The notes: generated by a model from the letters alone, not told the origin. Counted from the first letter of the stretch, positions 7,777-15,972 are shown. The stretch: 64,000 nt of DNA from GCA-2737725 sp965229355 (GCA_965229355.1 OZ245869.1:2108001-2172000); one strand, 5' to 3'. A program made the numbers and translations.

Positions 7777-9054
7777 TTAAAGCAGATCTTGAGCAGCGCG
7801 TGTTTCTGCATGTTCGAATGCTTCTTTAAACGCCGATGCTTCCTCAGGTGTCATGCCTAAGCGGTACGCTTCGTCTTTCCATTGGCTCACGGCCGAGTAG
7901 AGTTCCCCAAGTATCTGAAGGGCCCTTGCCTCTTTAATTTTGAAGTAAGGCAGCACTGACATGAGGGCTGACATGGTGGCGTCAGGCCCGACTTCTTCCG
8001 ATATCCATGTCTTGAGTTCGCGCACACGATCAGGGAATGGATTCACGTCAAAGGTTGGAGAGAGCGTCCACAGCCCATTTTCAACATGGATAAATCCATG
8101 ATTGTGAAGGTGATCATCCACATTAGTGATCAGAATTGAGAAGCCTATGCGACGCCACAGCTCCTCAATGTCTTCAGTGACGTGTCGACCATTTTGACGG
8201 ATCACATCAACGATCTCGGTGTAGCTGCGGGGATCAGGATCTGCCGCGTCCACGCCGAGCATGGTGGCGGCTGACACATACATGTGGCGATCACCATTGG
8301 CCGTTCTGTCGAAACGGCGAATGAGGGCGACGGGCAGGCCGTCGCTGTCCACGATACGCGCGTCAGCAGTTCTAATGCCAGCCATCTTGGCCAAGTTCAA
8401 TGCAAGGACTTCACCTTTGGTGACGGCCCTTTCATCTGAAACACTGGGGAATTTGCCGATCGCTAAATGCCCATCTGTATCAATGATCGTGCACTTGGGC
8501 CGCATTCCGCCGAGCGATGTTCCGCGGCCGCGCAGGTAGGCCAGATCGGCTTCGGTGTCTTTGTTTAGCTCGACCGCTCTTGTGGCCGCTAAAAGATGCC
8601 GGAGTTCAATGAGCGGCGGTGTACCTCGCCCTTGCCCCTCAATGGTTCTTTGGTAGAGCCCATTTTCATCACGCATCCGTAATGCACCAATGCGGCTCAT
8701 GTCATCGACGGCCAAAAGGTAGTCCATTTCGTTTAATGGACGATCATCGAATGGTGTTTTCGTTCGACGCGCCTGGTCCCGGCGCTTCACATGATCCCGG
8801 TTTATAACTCGACGTGCCCAGCCATCAGGTTCTGTATCGGAAATAGCGCCGTGGAAAATTGAGGCGTCCTTGCTCTTGGTGCGAAATTGCGGACCAGAGA
8901 CCAATTGTAGCGTGGGATCAATCGCGTATCTGTCAGCATTGGCCAACCAATCCGCTGAATACTCAAATGATGCGTTCTCGCGCGCGCCCTGTTGATTGTA
9001 GAAGAGTTTCCCAACCGGTGTTTCGTTGATATCGATTTGGATCTCGCGTTTCAT
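7777..9054 (-). CDS. hipA: HipA-family toxin, Ser/Thr kinase
   Basis: 425 residues, the usual HipA length. HipA toxins phosphorylate translation factors such as glutamyl-tRNA synthetase and induce growth arrest or persistence, and are neutralised by HipB. Visible motifs are the N-terminal DTEPDGWARRVI region, the glycine-rich SLGGMRPK loop (180-187) that contains the regulatory Ser in HipA, the ATP-lysine region GKFPS (200-204), the catalytic DDHLHNHGF (D314, N318) and the metal-binding SPTFDVNP (D336). The start ATG overlaps the hipB stop by 4 nt, as expected for a co-translated TA pair. All kinase residues look intact, so it is probably active. Confidence 0.93.
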   Translation of the reverse strand: MKREIQIDINETPVGKLFYNQQGARENASFEYSADWLANADRYAIDPTLQLVSGPQFRTKSKDASIFHGAISDTEPDGWARRVINRDHVKRRDQARRTKTPFDDRPLNEMDYLLAVDDMSRIGALRMRDENGLYQRTIEGQGRGTPPLIELRHLLAATRAVELNKDTEADLAYLRGRGTSLGGMRPKCTIIDTDGHLAIGKFPSVSDERAVTKGEVLALNLAKMAGIRTADARIVDSDGLPVALIRRFDRTANGDRHMYVSAATMLGVDAADPDPRSYTEIVDVIRQNGRHVTEDIEELWRRIGFSILITNVDDHLHNHGFIHVENGLWTLSPTFDVNPFPDRVRELKTWISEEVGPDATMSALMSVLPYFKIKEARALQILGELYSAVSQWKDEAYRLGMTPEEASAFKEAFEHAETRAAQDLL

Positions 9055-9383
9055 GATGGGCCCCGCTGCCGTGCTGGGCGCACTTTACGCGGTAAGCGCT
9101 CTGCTTCGAGCAGCAGACCTTGATCATCATTCTTCGCGTCCAGCACTTCGCCAAAGTTCACGCGCATACCCAGCACGAAAAGGATCATCGCGTAGACCCC
9201 AATCCCCACCGTGGGGTCACCAGTCTGGGCCCGTTGGTAAGTCGCCATCGATACCCCAACGCGCTCGCTCATCATGGCCATCGTGAGCCTGCGCTTTTTG
9301 CGCGCAATCTCGATGTCCTCTCCAAGCTTTTTGAGAGAACGCCTGACCGATGTCGGCAGTATATCGTGGACAGCTCCGCGCAT
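9051..9383 (-). CDS. hipB: HipB-like antitoxin, XRE-type HTH regulator
   Basis: 110 residues. An XRE/Cro HTH spans about residues 15-75 (LGEDIEIARKKRRLTMAMMSERVGVSMATYQRAQTG), and the tail is charged and probably flexible (QGLLLEAERLPRKVRPARQRG), as in antitoxins degraded by proteases. It would bind HipA and repress its own promoter. No Shine-Dalgarno is visible before the ATG at 9383: the bases immediately upstream are the AT-rich operator itself, so leaderless or weak initiation is likely. Confidence 0.88.
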   Translation of the reverse strand: MRGAVHDILPTSVRRSLKKLGEDIEIARKKRRLTMAMMSERVGVSMATYQRAQTGDPTVGIGVYAMILFVLGMRVNFGEVLDAKNDDQGLLLEAERLPRKVRPARQRGPS

Positions 9384-9388
9384 GATTT

Positions 9389-9433
9389 ACTCATATATAA
9401 GTCAATATGGCTTATATATACTTATATATGAGT
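9389..9433 (-). promoter_or_regulatory. hipBA operator/promoter, inverted half-sites
   Basis: ACTCATATATAAG (9389-9401) and CTTATATATGAGT (9421-9433) form a perfect 13-bp inverted repeat. A third partial half-site, CTTATATATA, lies at 9411-9420. It begins 5 bp upstream of the hipB start, where HipB-type autorepression would act. The TATA-rich core can also supply the -10 element. Confidence 0.7.
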
Positions 9434-9919
9434 ATTATACTTCCATCAATGCCTGACCAGAGTTGTCTGAAGCTCAGATAATATGTTCATGAGAAGGGGC
9501 GGTAAGAGGTAAAAAATACCCCTATAGACATCCCTACATTGTAAAAGATATTTAAAATCAATGTATTAGGAGAATTCGATCCCCAGCGCAAAATACCAGG
9601 ATCGGGGTCTCATAGAGATATAGAGTCTGGAATTTGCAGCCGCGCTTTATAGCTTCAAAATCAGAGGGTCGCGTTGCTCATCCGATGGGAGTTAACGCCA
9701 TAAAATCCTTTATTTATCAATAACTTAACTTTTGGCAATAATTAGCGTCCGAAACCACGCTGTTGGCAATAATTAGGGTTCGGCTTGGGCAATACCCAAA
9801 TGTCCGAAAACTGCTAAGGCGCTGGACTCATTGAATCGACTTGGCGGAATTTAAAGTCCGGCGTCACCTGGAATCGTAGCGGTGAGCAGTACCGCCAAGG
9901 TTGATCCGCCCGTTATTTT
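9434..9919. other. AT-rich intergenic region without a recognised gene
   Basis: 486 bp with no convincing ORF. It is clearly richer in A/T than the flanks over its first 300 bp. It holds two copies of TTGGCAATAATTAG (9732-9745 and 9763-9776), the degenerate GGGCAATA after them, and GTCCGAAA twice (9748-9755 and about 9802). This could be a remnant end of a mobile element, but no transposase fragment was recognised. Confidence 0.5.
9732..9776. repeat. Direct repeat TTGGCAATAATTAG, two copies
   Basis: Two exact 14-bp copies 31 bp apart (9732-9745, 9763-9776). The first is followed by cGTCCGAAA and the second by gGTTCGG, with another TGTCCGAAAA about 25 bp on. Repeated subterminal motifs of this sort occur at the ends of some insertion sequences; the identity is unresolved. 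Confidence 0.5.
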
Positions 9920-10477
9920 TCATGATCTGCACGTCTTGCCATCATTTGCAGTTGGCAGTTTCGCGAAGACACGCACAGTGTTGTCCTTTCCTGACATTGT
10001 GCTGCTCATCCCCAGAGCTTTTGCTAAAGCAAGCATGGGCTGATTGTCATTCAGAACCGTGCCCCAAAGCTCTCGCAGACCATAGAGTTTCGCGAGTTTG
10101 AGGAGATGCTGCATAAGGGCGTATCCAAGGCCTCTTCCATGAAAATCTGACCGAACAGCCACGGCAAATTCTGCTGCGGTACCAGTCTTATCCAGATGAA
10201 ATCGGGCAATAGCGCTAGGCTCGTGTGTATGGATATCAGTAGCCAGTATTGCCACGCCCTGGGTTGGATCGGTTTGGGCAAGTTGCGTAGCAAGCTTTTT
10301 ATCCATTTGGCGTACGGGAACCAGAAACCTCAAGCGCCGGTCTTCGGGTGATAATGCGTTAACGAAGCGTTCGATTAGACAGGCATCAACGGGTGTAAGT
10401 GGGCGAACATGAAACTGCGCACCTGCTCGCGTAACTAAATCGCACTGAAGCAGTGAAGGATCAATTGAGTGGGCCAT
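9920..10477 (-). CDS. GNAT-family N-acetyltransferase
   Basis: About 185 residues. The acetyl-CoA-binding segment is VRSDFHGRGLGYALMQHLLKLA, containing the R/Q-x-x-G-x-G/A loop of GNAT enzymes. The N-terminal part (IERFVNALSPEDRRLRFLVPVRQMD) and the FAVAVRSDFHGRGLG block resemble the stand-alone acetyltransferase domain of Pat-type protein lysine acetyltransferases. I set the start at ATG 10477; GGAGGT is 13 nt upstream, and the earlier ATG at 10498 overlaps that SD. It is divergent from the hemerythrin gene and shares the FNR box at 10634, which could link it to low-oxygen growth. The substrate is unknown. Confidence 0.85.
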   Translation of the reverse strand: MAHSIDPSLLQCDLVTRAGAQFHVRPLTPVDACLIERFVNALSPEDRRLRFLVPVRQMDKKLATQLAQTDPTQGVAILATDIHTHEPSAIARFHLDKTGTAAEFAVAVRSDFHGRGLGYALMQHLLKLAKLYGLRELWGTVLNDNQPMLALAKALGMSSTMSGKDNTVRVFAKLPTANDGKTCRS

Positions 10478-10633
10478 ACTCTTGATCCATACCTCCATGA
10501 AGTCTGGCTGCGTGTATTATGCGTTTAAGGTGCCGCGTAAACGCTTAACGATTTTTTGCCGCGCATTGTTTTTTGCAGCGTGTGGGCTCGTTTCATTCAA
10601 TCCTCGCTTCATTCAACCGAAGCCCAGTTAATA

Positions 10634-10647
10634 TTGATCCTGATCAA
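10634..10647. promoter_or_regulatory. FNR/FixK box
   Basis: TTGAT-CCTG-ATCAA, a perfect palindromic FNR/FixK half-site pair, is 66 bp upstream of the hemerythrin-like gene and about 156 bp upstream of the divergent GNAT gene. Confidence 0.8.
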
Positions 10648-10713
10648 TGAAGGTAAGTTGCCCCAAAAGTAAAATGTTTTGGTGGCGCACCAACTGCCGC
10701 TGCGGATGATATC

Positions 10714-11217
10714 ATGGATCACGAAATATTGGAGCGCCTGCGGCATGAGCATTGTCATTTCGAACGTATTTTCAGTGCGATTGAAGCAGAGTGTTCCCGT
10801 TTAGAGGTCGGCATCACCGCTAATATTGAGCGCCTCAAATCGATTGTTGCATATCTCGGTAAATATGCGTTCCCAGCGCATCATGCGCTGGAGGATGCAA
10901 TATTTGAAAAACTTGAGCAGCATGTTCCACTGTTTCGCCAGGATATTTTTGACCTGACTGAAGATCACGAAATAAGCCGGCATGAATTTAGTATGTTTTC
11001 GAACATGTTGAACGCTACAGATTCAGCTTTATCAGACGCTGGCCGCTCTTTTGTCGCGAACGAGCGTGGTCATTTCATTTCCGAAGAAGAAATTTTCTTT
11101 AAATACGCGCTAAAACACTTAGCGCCATCTCAGTGGAGTGAACTACAGCAGCGTTGGCCTTGCGAAAGAGTAGACTTAAGGGCTGTGTTTCCCTTAATAG
11201 AGGATTTGCTCGATTAG
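10714..11217 (+). CDS. Hemerythrin-like (HHE-domain) protein
   Basis: 167 residues. Hemerythrin HHE proteins bind a di-iron site and sense or detoxify O2 or NO. Likely ligands are H15 (HEHCHFERIF), H56/H57 with E60 (AHHALEDAIF), H85 (EDHEISRHE) and H120 with E124/E125 (RGHFISEEEIFF), giving the expected H...HxxxE...H...HxxxE pattern. It is divergent from the GNAT gene, convergent with fixJ (overlapping its 3' end by 4 bp), and has an FNR/FixK box upstream, so induction under low oxygen is likely. There is no membrane segment, so it should be cytoplasmic. Confidence 0.88.
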   Translation: MDHEILERLRHEHCHFERIFSAIEAECSRLEVGITANIERLKSIVAYLGKYAFPAHHALEDAIFEKLEQHVPLFRQDIFDLTEDHEISRHEFSMFSNMLNATDSALSDAGRSFVANERGHFISEEEIFFKYALKHLAPSQWSELQQRWPCERVDLRAVFPLIEDLLD

Positions 11218-11831
11218 TGGTTGGTCTCAGTTGTCATTACCATCCGCACCAACTCTGATAGGCTGTGGGCTTGCGTTTTTTGCATAATGCGAGCGCGATG
11301 TGTTTCCACTGTTCTAACGCTCATCCCCAGTTCATGCGCAGTGATCTTGTTTAGTTTTCCCATAACAAGACATTGCAATACTTCCATTTCTCGTGGGGTG
11401 AGTGACGCCAGACGCTCTGCTGCCTCATGGTTTTGCTGAGCGAGAGAACGCGGTAACTGCTGGCGAGCTGCGGTGTTCACGGCGTCGATTAGAATTTGGT
11501 CGTCAAATGGCTTCTCAATAAAGTCAGAGGCGCCTGCCTTAATGGCTTGGACGGCCATCTGGACGTCACCATGCCCTGTGATGAAAATCAGGGGTATATG
11601 AATTTTAAGACTATTCAATCGTTGTTGCAGCTCAAGTCCGTCAATGCCAGGCATGCGTATGTCGCTAATGATAACTCCGTTACTGACCGATGAAGCCGCG
11701 TCTAGAAAGTCGGTGCCTGATCTAAATGCGCGTACAGCAAAGCCCGCTTCAGCGAGTAAAATGGTAAGGCCATCGCGCACACCATCGTCGTCATCGATTA
11801 AATGAACTGTTATTGTTTCATTCATGGTCAT
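11214..11831 (-). CDS. fixJ: FixJ-like response regulator (NarL/LuxR HTH)
   Basis: About 205 residues from ATG 11831, which has GAGG 6 nt upstream; in-frame ATGs at 11846 and 11825 are alternatives. The receiver domain has the acidic pair IDDDDG and phospho-acceptor Asp in IISDIRMPGIDG, then TGHGDVQMAVQAIKAGASDFIEKPF, a typical FixJ signature. The C-terminal LuxR HTH is TPREMEVLQCLVMGKLNKITAHELGMSVRTVETHRARIMQK. In the Fix cascade FixJ~P activates fixK. The gene overlaps the 3' end of fixL by 14 nt, so the two are translationally coupled. Confidence 0.93.
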   Translation of the reverse strand: MTMNETITVHLIDDDDGVRDGLTILLAEAGFAVRAFRSGTDFLDAASSVSNGVIISDIRMPGIDGLELQQRLNSLKIHIPLIFITGHGDVQMAVQAIKAGASDFIEKPFDDQILIDAVNTAARQQLPRSLAQQNHEAAERLASLTPREMEVLQCLVMGKLNKITAHELGMSVRTVETHRARIMQKTQAHSLSELVRMVMTTETNH

Positions 11832-13362
11832 CTGCGGCCTCATCAATTGCGCGCGCTAAACTAAAGCGGAAAGTCGTCCCTCCGCCGGGATTATCTTCAG
11901 CATGAAGACGACCGCCATGTGCTTCTATAATAGTTCTACAGATTGCGAGCCCGACGCCCATTCCATGTTGTTTTGTCGTAACGAATGGCTGAAATAGACG
12001 TTCCTTCACGTCGGGCGGTATGCCAGCGCCAACATCTGTTACAGACACTTCCACCATCTCGTCGTTTGGGCGCGTAGAGATTCTGAGAATGGGGGCTTTA
12101 AGGCCTTCCATGGCTTCAAGGCCATTTCTGACAAGATTCAATATAACCTGCTGAATCTGAACTTTGTCCGCCAAAACGGCAGGGGTGTCAGCGAAGTCAA
12201 TCTCTACCTTGGTATTGCCAAATCTATTGCTAATACGCGCAAGCGCGACCGCTTCATTGACGATAACATCGATTGGCACCTCTGCTTTTTCTGTATCGCC
12301 ACGGGACGCAAACTCTCGTAGCCGTCGTATAATTTCGCCCGCCCGTAGCAACTGTTGCGTAGCTTTTTCAACTGCATCACGCGCCCGCCCAATAGCTGCG
12401 GGATCGCCGACTTCCAGCATTCTTCGCGTCGCTTGAAGAAGGCTGCTGGCTCCGGTAAGCGGCTGGTTAAGCTCGTGTGCGAGTGAGGATGCCATCTGAC
12501 CCATGCCGCTCACGCGCGAAACTTGAAGCAGCTCATTTTGTAATTCGCGTAGCTGGCGTTCGGTTTCTTGCTGCGCGGTTATGTCGTGAATGATTCCGAC
12601 ATAGATGCTTTCGCCCTCTAAATTGCCTTCGCCCACTGAAAGGTACATTGGAAATATCGAACCATCTTTGCGTCTACCCAGAACTTCGCGGCCGACCCCG
12701 ATGATCTTTTTCTCATGTGTCTCTTGGTACCTATGAATATACCGATCATGCTCGTCACGGTATGGCGATGGCATAAGGAGGCTTACATTTTGGCCTTTAA
12801 TCTCATTTTCCGTGTATCCGAATTGTCGTTCTGCGGCTGTACTGAACGATTGGATGCGTCCGCGTTGATCAATCACGATGATCGCGTCAGGAACAGTTTC
12901 GAGAATGGTGCGTAGACGTGTTTCCTGCTGCTTAAGAGCTGTGTTTGATTCTCGGCGTTCGCGGATATCCTCACTTAAGGTAATGACGCCGCGAATGTTT
13001 CCTTGTGAGTCATGAAGAGGGGCAGCTGAGTACCGCACGAGTGCTTTCTCGCCATCCTTGCGTAAGCGCTCTATTTCGACATCGCGAATGACTTGCCCAG
13101 CCAGAATTTTCTCGAACATCGCATGAAATGTCGCGGCTTGATGCGGTGAGTCTGGAAATGGTCGACCAAGAATATCGTCAGCAGTGTACCCGTAGAGATA
13201 TGTGGCAGCATTATTCCAATGTGTGATGCATTTATCGAGATCGAGACCAATAATTGCGCTTGGCGAACCATCGACGATTGCTTCCAGCAATTCGTTTGTC
13301 TCGCGGAGTGCATCGGTGTCTGAAATCATGTCTAACGCTGCCGTCTTGCGAATAGTCGGCAT
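11818..13362 (-). CDS. fixL: FixL-like oxygen-sensing PAS histidine kinase
   Basis: 514 residues, without transmembrane segments. PAS1 spans about 22-138; PAS2 spans about 148-265 and carries the haem-PAS signature. H205 in EHDRYIH matches the proximal haem ligand (H200 of Bradyrhizobium FixL), and R225 in GVGREV matches the oxygen-regulated arginine (R220). HisKA has H296 in SLAHELNQPLTGA, and the HATPase has NLVRNGLEAM, DVGAGIPPD and GMGVGLAICRTIIEAHGG. A soluble cytosolic O2 sensor with two PAS domains resembles FixL of Bradyrhizobium more than the membrane-bound Sinorhizobium form. It heads the fixLJ operon. Confidence 0.93.
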   Translation of the reverse strand: MPTIRKTAALDMISDTDALRETNELLEAIVDGSPSAIIGLDLDKCITHWNNAATYLYGYTADDILGRPFPDSPHQAATFHAMFEKILAGQVIRDVEIERLRKDGEKALVRYSAAPLHDSQGNIRGVITLSEDIRERRESNTALKQQETRLRTILETVPDAIIVIDQRGRIQSFSTAAERQFGYTENEIKGQNVSLLMPSPYRDEHDRYIHRYQETHEKKIIGVGREVLGRRKDGSIFPMYLSVGEGNLEGESIYVGIIHDITAQQETERQLRELQNELLQVSRVSGMGQMASSLAHELNQPLTGASSLLQATRRMLEVGDPAAIGRARDAVEKATQQLLRAGEIIRRLREFASRGDTEKAEVPIDVIVNEAVALARISNRFGNTKVEIDFADTPAVLADKVQIQQVILNLVRNGLEAMEGLKAPILRISTRPNDEMVEVSVTDVGAGIPPDVKERLFQPFVTTKQHGMGVGLAICRTIIEAHGGRLHAEDNPGGGTTFRFSLARAIDEAADDHE

Positions 13363-13417
13363 ATGCTTCCACGGATAATCGCTCAGTGGTCAATTGCGCC
13401 GGCTCTTTGCGTCCCAC

Positions 13418-13437
13418 GCGTTTGTTGTGACAAACGC
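13418..13437. promoter_or_regulatory. 20-bp palindrome upstream of fixL
   Basis: GCGTTTGT (13418-13425), TGTG, ACAAACGC (13430-13437): perfect 8-bp arms. It lies between the upstream gene's stop (13519) and the fixL start (13362). It could be an operator for fixLJ, a degenerate FNR-family site (TTTGT-N4-ACAAA), or a terminator stem for the preceding gene. Confidence 0.45.
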
Positions 13438-13518
13438 TGCCCAGGGCGAAATGTACAATGTTTCTCGTGAATTTCCAGGGCTGGCAGTGTTAGGGCGGGA
13501 AATTCGTTGCTTAGAAAT

Positions 13519-13914
13519 CTATTGGGCGTCCGCCGCGGCTGGATTGGGATGCCACGCATCAACAGAACGCACCTTAAAGGTTCGCTGGATCTTATCGTGT
13601 TCTGTAATCGAAATATATTCACCTGGGATAAAACGATGGTCTCCTAAGCGGAATATTCCTTCGTCGTCGTCTTCTCCAGGTGCATAGGAGATGACCCATT
13701 GGCCTTGTTTGTTGAGGATGAGTAAACCGACTTCCACCCGAAGACCATTTGCGATGCGATGAACACTGCATAATGGCTTAAACTTATGCCACTGATCGCG
13801 GTCAAGCTGCGAGTTTGTATCAAGCGGGGCCCGGACAATGTACCCGTGATTTGGATCGCCAGATGGGTGCGTAGAATCACGCGCAAGTTCCAAGCTGATT
13901 ACTTTCAGAGGCAT
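13519..13914 (-). CDS. Hypothetical protein in the fix cluster
   Basis: About 131 residues from ATG 13914, chosen because AGGAG lies 5 nt upstream (the longer form from 13941 lacks an SD). The sequence is soluble and beta-rich, with SVHRIANGLRVEVGLLILNKQGQWVISYAPGEDDDEG and a C-terminal GEYISITEHDKIQRTFKVRSV. No family was recognised. It sits between fixL and fixK on the same strand, so a connection to the oxygen response is plausible but unproven. Confidence 0.65.
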   Translation of the reverse strand: MPLKVISLELARDSTHPSGDPNHGYIVRAPLDTNSQLDRDQWHKFKPLCSVHRIANGLRVEVGLLILNKQGQWVISYAPGEDDDEGIFRLGDHRFIPGEYISITEHDKIQRTFKVRSVDAWHPNPAAADAQ

Positions 13915-13987
13915 ATTTTCTCCTACGGGGTTCAAATCCAAGAACGTGCGTGAGGTAAAGTGCTGGCCCTATTTAAAAGCGCCTTAT

Positions 13988-14203
13988 TTAAAATACGGTT
14001 CGCAAGCGTCCGCCGTTGCGCTCGGCTCGGTTGGCCGGATTCCAGCCAAGTTTCATGCAGTGTGTCTCAGCAGCCGCCTTGCCCATGGCTTCAGTATCAA
14101 ACGTTCCGGGTAACACTGCGATGCGGCCGCGAAATGCAATAACGACACGTTTAGAAGATGCGTCGTAGGTGATTGTCATTCCAGGCTCATAAACATTGCT
14201 CAC
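13988..14203 (-). CDS. Small hypothetical protein in the fix cluster
   Basis: 71 residues: an N-terminal beta-like part (PGMTITYDASSKRVVIAFRGRIAVLPG) and a short helical C-terminus with a Cys and Trp (THCMKLGWNPANRAERNGG). It lies between fixK and the gene at 13519 on the same strand. The frame is clean and the composition protein-like, but I recognise no family. Confidence 0.5.
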   Translation of the reverse strand: MSNVYEPGMTITYDASSKRVVIAFRGRIAVLPGTFDTEAMGKAAAETHCMKLGWNPANRAERNGGRLRTVF

Positions 14204-14248
14204 GAGTGCTTTGCCTTCTTAGAAAGTGCGTTGTTCCGTTGTCCGCAG

Positions 14249-14935
14249 CTATGCGTTTTGAAGTGAGTCTTCAAGCGCATAACGATTCACCAACTTGATA
14301 CGATTTAGGCTGGCTTCAATAATTGCGCGCGACTTCTTTAGTTTTGTGAAGTTGCGGCTCACTGTTTCATGTGCCATGCCCAGATAATCGGCAATATCAA
14401 CGCGCGACATGGGTAACTCAACCCAGCCGTCATCGTTATGTGCACGGTCCGACATTGACAGAAGGAATAACGCAAGCCGGTCGTGCGCCGACCGATGGCA
14501 AAGCCGAACCATGTGGGCATACGCGCCTGTCAGCCCTTTCATCGTCAACGACTGCAGTTCGCATGCGAAGACTGGGTCTGTTCGAATGATCGCATCCAGA
14601 TCTTTTCGGCGGTAGCGAACCAAAGTGCAGTCCTGCAAGGCCTCCGCTGTGAACTCATGGACGTCTGAGTTCGTGAACCCGACTAAATCGCCTGCCAAGC
14701 TGAAATCGCAAATTTGACGATGACCGTCGCCGATAATTTTGATCAAACGCAGGCTACCGCTCGTTACTTTGTAGAAGTAGGTCGTGTCATCGCCTTCGTG
14801 GAAGATTGTACTGCCAGACTTTATTTTTAGTTGAGTTTCGTAGGGTCGTGCCGCAAGTGGTTTTGCCGTGTTGGCGCCCGACCATGCCGACGGCGGCGCT
14901 TGAATGTGACGGGCTTGAACAGCGGTCTGTAACAT
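14249..14935 (-). CDS. fixK: FixK-type Crp/Fnr transcription regulator
   Basis: About 228 residues from ATG 14935, which has GGGG 7 nt upstream; a longer ORF reaches 14971. The cNMP-like beta-barrel is at about 35-150 (IFHEGDDTTYFYKVTSGSLRLIKIIGDGHRQICDFSLAGDLVGF). The HTH reads VDIADYLGMAHETVSRNFTKL; the E-T-V-S-R of the recognition helix is the FNR/FixK signature for TTGA half-sites, four copies of which occur in this window. There is no N-terminal Cys cluster, so it is FixK-like and not an Fe-S oxygen sensor. It would act downstream of FixLJ. Confidence 0.9.
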   Translation of the reverse strand: MLQTAVQARHIQAPPSAWSGANTAKPLAARPYETQLKIKSGSTIFHEGDDTTYFYKVTSGSLRLIKIIGDGHRQICDFSLAGDLVGFTNSDVHEFTAEALQDCTLVRYRRKDLDAIIRTDPVFACELQSLTMKGLTGAYAHMVRLCHRSAHDRLALFLLSMSDRAHNDDGWVELPMSRVDIADYLGMAHETVSRNFTKLKKSRAIIEASLNRIKLVNRYALEDSLQNA

Positions 14936-15024
14936 CGTGAAACCCCATGGTCCTGCAATTTCGATGGTCAAGAGGTACGGCTATTTTGGGGCTGTCGATA
15001 CTTGTTGGTTCCCCGTCCGTATTT

Positions 15025-15045
15025 ATACGTACGCCCTATAAGGGC
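15025..15045 (-). promoter_or_regulatory. Candidate FixJ-type site upstream of fixK
   Basis: On the minus strand GCGTACGTAT (15034-15025) lies about 90 nt upstream of the fixK start, adjoining the palindrome GCCCT-ATA-AGGGC (15033-15045). The TACGTA core resembles reported FixJ targets. The same 10-mer occurs in the same orientation upstream of the usp gene at 16123. Confidence 0.45.
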
Positions 15046-15085
15046 GGCACAAGCATGCCCAAATCGTCGTCGAGTGGGGCGACAA

Positions 15086-15934
15086 TTAGTGCGCGTAAAG
15101 GACCGGCATATCTGCGAACTTCAACATATACTCGGTCACACCGCCTAAAACGAATTGGCGTAGACGACTATGCGTATACGCGCCGATTACCAAAAGGTCA
15201 GCGCCCTCAGCATTTGCAACTTGAAGAAGGAGTTGTCCTGTTTGCCGCGATGCATCCGGAAATTTACAGACTTTAGGCTTTAAGCCGTGCCAGGTGAGAT
15301 AGGCGGCTAAATGTTCGCTCGTTGATCCGTGTACGCGGATGTCACCAAACTGAATAATGGTCACTTCAGCGCCGCGAGGGAGAAGATCGATGGCAGATTC
15401 AACTGCGTTCGAAGCTTCCAGGCTGCCATTCCAACCAATAGCAGCTTTATGTGCAAACTCACCTACGTGCTCAGGCAAAGTCAGGACCGGCCGCTGAACC
15501 GTGAACAGGGCCTCTTCGATTGTTGCTCTGTCTAATATGCCGGTCTCGGCATCGGGCTGCGGTACAACGACCAAGTCGGTGAGCAATCCCAGATTTGTGA
15601 TGGCTGTGCCGTCGAACGTTTTTGCGTCAATCCACGTTGCCGAAGGCAAATGCACACTGTCTTCAGATATCCCTGACTTTTCTACTGCGTGCTTATAAAT
15701 GCTGTGCGCCTGGGCGCGCCTGCACGCGTAGGCGTGTTCCAGCGCTTTGTGTGCAGCCTCATAATATAAGGGCATTATTGCCGATTCTGTATCTGCGTTT
15801 AGGCCAATGCTGTGCGCCGCTGCTGTAAAGGAAACATGTGCCGAAAGGCGCTTCGCGAGATTTATCGCAGCAATTGCAGCGTTCTCGACATCTCGGCCCC
15901 CGGCCAGAGCGGCGAGAATTTGCTTTATAGCCAT
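15086..15934 (-). CDS. Universal stress protein, tandem UspA domains
   Basis: 282 residues in two Usp halves. The second contains the nucleotide-binding motif G-x2-G-x9-G-(S/T) in VIGAYTHSRLRQFVLGGVTEYML, and the first starts MAIKQILAALAGGRDVENA. Tandem-Usp proteins bind ATP and are typically induced by hypoxia, starvation or stress. It is divergent from a 285-residue paralogue at 16123; the two share the C-terminal sequence LLV-G-YTHS-R-F-LGGVT-YM, so they are duplicates. The shared promoter region holds an FNR box. Confidence 0.88.
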   Translation of the reverse strand: MAIKQILAALAGGRDVENAAIAAINLAKRLSAHVSFTAAAHSIGLNADTESAIMPLYYEAAHKALEHAYACRRAQAHSIYKHAVEKSGISEDSVHLPSATWIDAKTFDGTAITNLGLLTDLVVVPQPDAETGILDRATIEEALFTVQRPVLTLPEHVGEFAHKAAIGWNGSLEASNAVESAIDLLPRGAEVTIIQFGDIRVHGSTSEHLAAYLTWHGLKPKVCKFPDASRQTGQLLLQVANAEGADLLVIGAYTHSRLRQFVLGGVTEYMLKFADMPVLYAH

Positions 15935-15941
15935 TTATATA

Positions 15942-15972
15942 ACTCCCGTAGAAGCATGTGAGATACGGGAGT
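15942..15972. promoter_or_regulatory. 9-bp inverted repeat between divergent usp genes
   Basis: ACTCCCGTA (15942-15950) and TACGGGAGT (15964-15972) are a perfect inverted repeat with a 13-bp spacer, immediately upstream of the minus-strand usp start at 15934. It could be an operator or a 5' leader hairpin. Confidence 0.4.

Noticed and set aside
14947..15276. 109-codon plus-strand ORF over the usp gene end
   Set aside because: It covers the fixK promoter and the opposite strand of a clear UspA gene; no family and a poor start.
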